7,344 bases of DNA from Actinomycetota bacterium. Lineage in GTDB: Bacteria; Actinomycetota; Actinomycetes; Nanopelagicales; Nanopelagicaceae. The notes under the pieces are model-generated. The model was given only the letters and a program-made list of their open reading frames with translations. It was not told where the DNA came from and made no database searches. The stretch covers positions 1 to 7,344 of the forward strand of contig RGYL01000037.1 of the NCBI GenBank assembly GCA_010032085.1, read 5' to 3'. Below are positions 5,715 through 7,344 of this stretch, in pieces. How positions within the stretch are numbered: the stretch's first letter is position 1; each line of letters opens with the position of its first letter. The position numbers and the translations under genes were made by a program.

Positions 5715-6737
5715 TTAGCGATCACTCCTTAGCGAGCGTGGTTTATTGGCGCGTCGGGCTGCACGATTTACACCAGACTCAGCATCAAACCTTCCATAAG
5801 CATCAACAATCTCACTCACTAGGCGATGCCTTACAACATCTTCAGAAGTTAGATCCATAAAGGCTATATCCGAGATTCCCTCAAGAATGGCTCTGACAAC
5901 TGCAAGTCCCGACTCTTGATGATTTGGTAAATCGATTTGCGTTATATCCCCAGTTACAACCATCTTGGAACCAAAACCAAGGCGAGTTAAGAACATTTTC
6001 ATCTGTTCGGGTGAAGTATTTTGGGCTTCGTCCAAAATAATGTATGAATCGTTTAACGTCCTTCCGCGCATATAGGCAAGCGGTGCAACTTCAATAGTTC
6101 CTGAAGACATCAGCCTTGGAATTGCGTCGGGATCCAACATGTCATGCAAAGCATCAAAGAGCGGCCTTAGATATGGGTCGATCTTTTCATGGAGTGTGCC
6201 TGGTAGGAATCCAAGTCGCTCGCCAGCTTCAACTGCGGGGCGAGTGAGGATAATTCGATTTACTTGTTTGGATTGAAGGGCTTGTACCGCCTTAGCCATC
6301 GCAAGATAGGTCTTTCCGGTTCCAGCAGGTCCAATGCCAAATGTGACCGTGTTCTTATCGATTGCGTCGACATAACGCTTCTGATTTACCGTTTTAGGGC
6401 GAATTGTCTTGCCCCGATTGCTCAAAATATTAAGCGTTAAAACTTCAGCTGGCGTCTCGTTTCCATCACCGAGGATCATCGCAATGGAGCGTCGAACCGC
6501 GTCATCACTAAGCGGTTGGCCAGCTCGCACAACCGAGAGGAAATTAGAGATTAATTTTTCAACGTTTTGAATTGATCCACTCGGTCCACGCAGAATCACT
6601 TCATTGCCGCGCACCGTTATCGCTACCTCAGGAAAAGCCTTCTCAACCGCGCGGATATAGGAATCATTCGGGCCAGTTAAGGAGACGCTTGGGATGTCTT
6701 GCGGAAGCGTCAGAACCGTTCTCTCCATTAGCCCCAT
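5715..6737 (-). CDS. phoH: PhoH-like P-loop ATPase
   Basis: A cytosolic ATPase of about 340 residues with a RecA/SF1-like core, probably acting in RNA metabolism next to YbeY; its exact activity is unsettled for the family. A KH-like N-terminal region (about 15-90) contains VSLTGPNDSYIRAVEKAFPE and ITVRGNEV. The PhoH domain then carries Walker A GPAGTGKT (136-143), LTRPAVEAGERLGFLPG (164-180), Walker B YIILDEAQN (232-240) and VVTGDITQIDLP (260-271). The tail is basic (ARRANKPRSLR). The frame stays open 37 codons further upstream, but that part lies inside the HIT gene and looks unlike PhoH, so the start is placed at ATG 6737, one base after the HIT stop (TAGAATG). ATG 6728, four codons' distance later in MGLM, is an equally possible start with GGGG just upstream. 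Translation probably reinitiates from HIT. Confidence 0.94.
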   Translation of the reverse strand: MGLMERTVLTLPQDIPSVSLTGPNDSYIRAVEKAFPEVAITVRGNEVILRGPSGSIQNVEKLISNFLSVVRAGQPLSDDAVRRSIAMILGDGNETPAEVLTLNILSNRGKTIRPKTVNQKRYVDAIDKNTVTFGIGPAGTGKTYLAMAKAVQALQSKQVNRIILTRPAVEAGERLGFLPGTLHEKIDPYLRPLFDALHDMLDPDAIPRLMSSGTIEVAPLAYMRGRTLNDSYIILDEAQNTSPEQMKMFLTRLGFGSKMVVTGDITQIDLPNHQESGLAVVRAILEGISDIAFMDLTSEDVVRHRLVSEIVDAYGRFDAESGVNRAARRANKPRSLRSDR

Positions 6738-6738
6738 T

Positions 6739-7074
6739 CTAACCGGGCGGCCAACTAAACGCTCTTCCACCCAGTAAGTGGAGATGAGCGTGAAATACCG
6801 ACTGTCCGGCAGCAGCGCCGGTATTGAATACGGTGCGATAGCCCTCAAGATTAAATTCTCTTGCTAATTGCTCTGCTGCGCTAAAGATTTCCACCAATGC
6901 ATTTGGATCGCCTTTTGCTAATTCGGCAGCATTTTCGTAATGAGACTTTGGAACAAGTAAGAGATGAGTGGGCGCTTGTGGATTTAAGTCTGCAAAGGCT
7001 ATGACTCGTTCGCCTTCATAATGAAAATTAGTGGGAATTTCACCATTTGTAATTTTGCAAAATATGCAGTTCAT
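6739..7074 (-). CDS. HIT-family nucleotide-binding protein (HINT-like)
   Basis: A 111-residue cytosolic histidine-triad protein; HINT proteins hydrolyse purine nucleoside phosphoramidates and acyl-AMP, including aminoacyl-AMP released by tRNA synthetases. The N-terminal MNCIFCKITNGEIP with C3 and C6 is the usual zinc-linked start. HLLLVPKSHYENAAEL (37-52), NTGAAAGQSVFHAHLHLLGG (84-103) and the triad H95-x-H97-x-H99 (H97 the nucleophile) are complete, and the C-terminal SWPPG is typical. The ATG at 7074 is preferred over the in-frame TTG at 7083, because it gives the family N-terminus and follows the rsmE stop by two bases. No strong Shine-Dalgarno site is visible, so coupling to rsmE translation is likely. 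Its stop is one base from the phoH ATG. Confidence 0.95.
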   Translation of the reverse strand: MNCIFCKITNGEIPTNFHYEGERVIAFADLNPQAPTHLLLVPKSHYENAAELAKGDPNALVEIFSAAEQLAREFNLEGYRTVFNTGAAAGQSVFHAHLHLLGGRAFSWPPG

Positions 7075-7076
7075 TT

Positions 7077-7344
7077 CTACCAAATTCCAAATCCACTTTG
7101 AACTGCGGCCAGCGCTGCTACTCCAGCATGGGCAGATCGAAATACGGGATTACCTAGCACGACGCACTTAGCTCCAGCTTTTTCAAAGAGTGCAACTTCG
7201 TCATCAGAGATTCCACCTTCAGGTCCAATTATTAAGTTAATCTCTTTTGGAGGTTTACCGCCGACTACCTCGGAGAATTTTTGTGAACCTGACTCATGTA
7301 AGAGCAAGGTAAATTCGCTATCTTCAATCCGCTCTTTTACCTGT
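7077..7344 (-). CDS. rsmE: 16S rRNA m3U1498 methyltransferase RsmE, C-terminal part, cut by window edge
   Basis: RsmE methylates N3 of U1498 in 16S rRNA using S-adenosylmethionine. The last 89 codons are present and the frame is open to the right edge, so about two thirds of a protein of some 245 residues is missing. The SPOUT (trefoil-knot) C-terminus is recognisable: INLIIGPEGGISDDEVALFE is the SAM-binding segment and VVLGNPVFRSAHAGVAALA the knot helix region. The second motif usually reads LG..ILRTETA or similar; here the RTET-like part is RSAH, a variation also tolerated by the fold. An internal TTG at 7307 could be mistaken for a start, but the reading frame and protein continue upstream (QVKERIEDSEFT). 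It is the first gene seen in the minus-strand series; dnaJ is often just upstream in Actinobacteria, which cannot be seen here. Confidence 0.93.
   Translation of the reverse strand, partial: QVKERIEDSEFTLLLHESGSQKFSEVVGGKPPKEINLIIGPEGGISDDEVALFEKAGAKCVVLGNPVFRSAHAGVAALAAVQSGFGIW

Noticed and set aside
1..7344. Search for a new defence system, mobile element, CRISPR array, riboswitch or toxin-antitoxin pair
   Set aside because: Every stretch longer than about 60 bp is filled by a recognised housekeeping gene or tRNA, with no direct repeats, transposase or integrase motifs and no unexplained gene.

Overview
The window reads as ordinary housekeeping chromosome from an actinobacterium of moderate, clearly not high, GC content. 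The evidence is the regulator at 724-1443, which closely resembles the NdgR/LtbR regulator of Streptomyces and Corynebacterium. The gene order leuC / ndgR / tRNA-Glu / tRNA-Gln / gltX is also one I recall from Actinobacteria, as is rsmE / HIT / phoH / ybeY / corC. Moderate GC, very short gaps between genes and overlapping stop/start codons suggest a streamlined genome, such as the freshwater acI (Nanopelagicales) group. That placement is an inference, not shown by the sequence.

Layout. Positions 1-665 (minus) hold the first 221 codons of leuC, running off the left edge. A 58-bp divergent gap (666-723) carries back-to-back promoters and a 21-bp imperfect palindrome, the probable operator. ndgR (724-1443, plus) probably starts on a leaderless mRNA. 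It converges on two minus-strand tRNA genes, tRNA-Glu(CUC) at 1469-1541 and tRNA-Gln(CUG) at 1583-1654. Everything from the right edge down to 1466 lies on the minus strand and looks like one long transcription unit: rsmE (partial) > HIT protein > phoH > ybeY > corC-type membrane protein > fumarylacetoacetate-hydrolase-family gene > gltX > tRNA-Gln > tRNA-Glu. Protein genes in this run are separated by -8 to +24 bp.

How the genes fit together. The minus-strand run has a translation and RNA theme: 16S rRNA methylation (RsmE), rRNA processing and quality control (YbeY, with PhoH as its usual partner gene), then glutamyl-tRNA synthetase followed directly by its tRNA-Glu and by tRNA-Gln, which most actinobacterial GluRS enzymes also charge. 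The left end is leucine biosynthesis with its own regulator. The window joins two blocks that, as I recall, are far apart in Streptomyces.

I see no mobile element, CRISPR array, phage gene, toxin-antitoxin pair, frameshift or unexplained gene. The points worth a second look are regulatory: the operator placed between the two divergent promoters, the leaderless start of ndgR, and complementary leader/trailer sequences around both tRNA genes.
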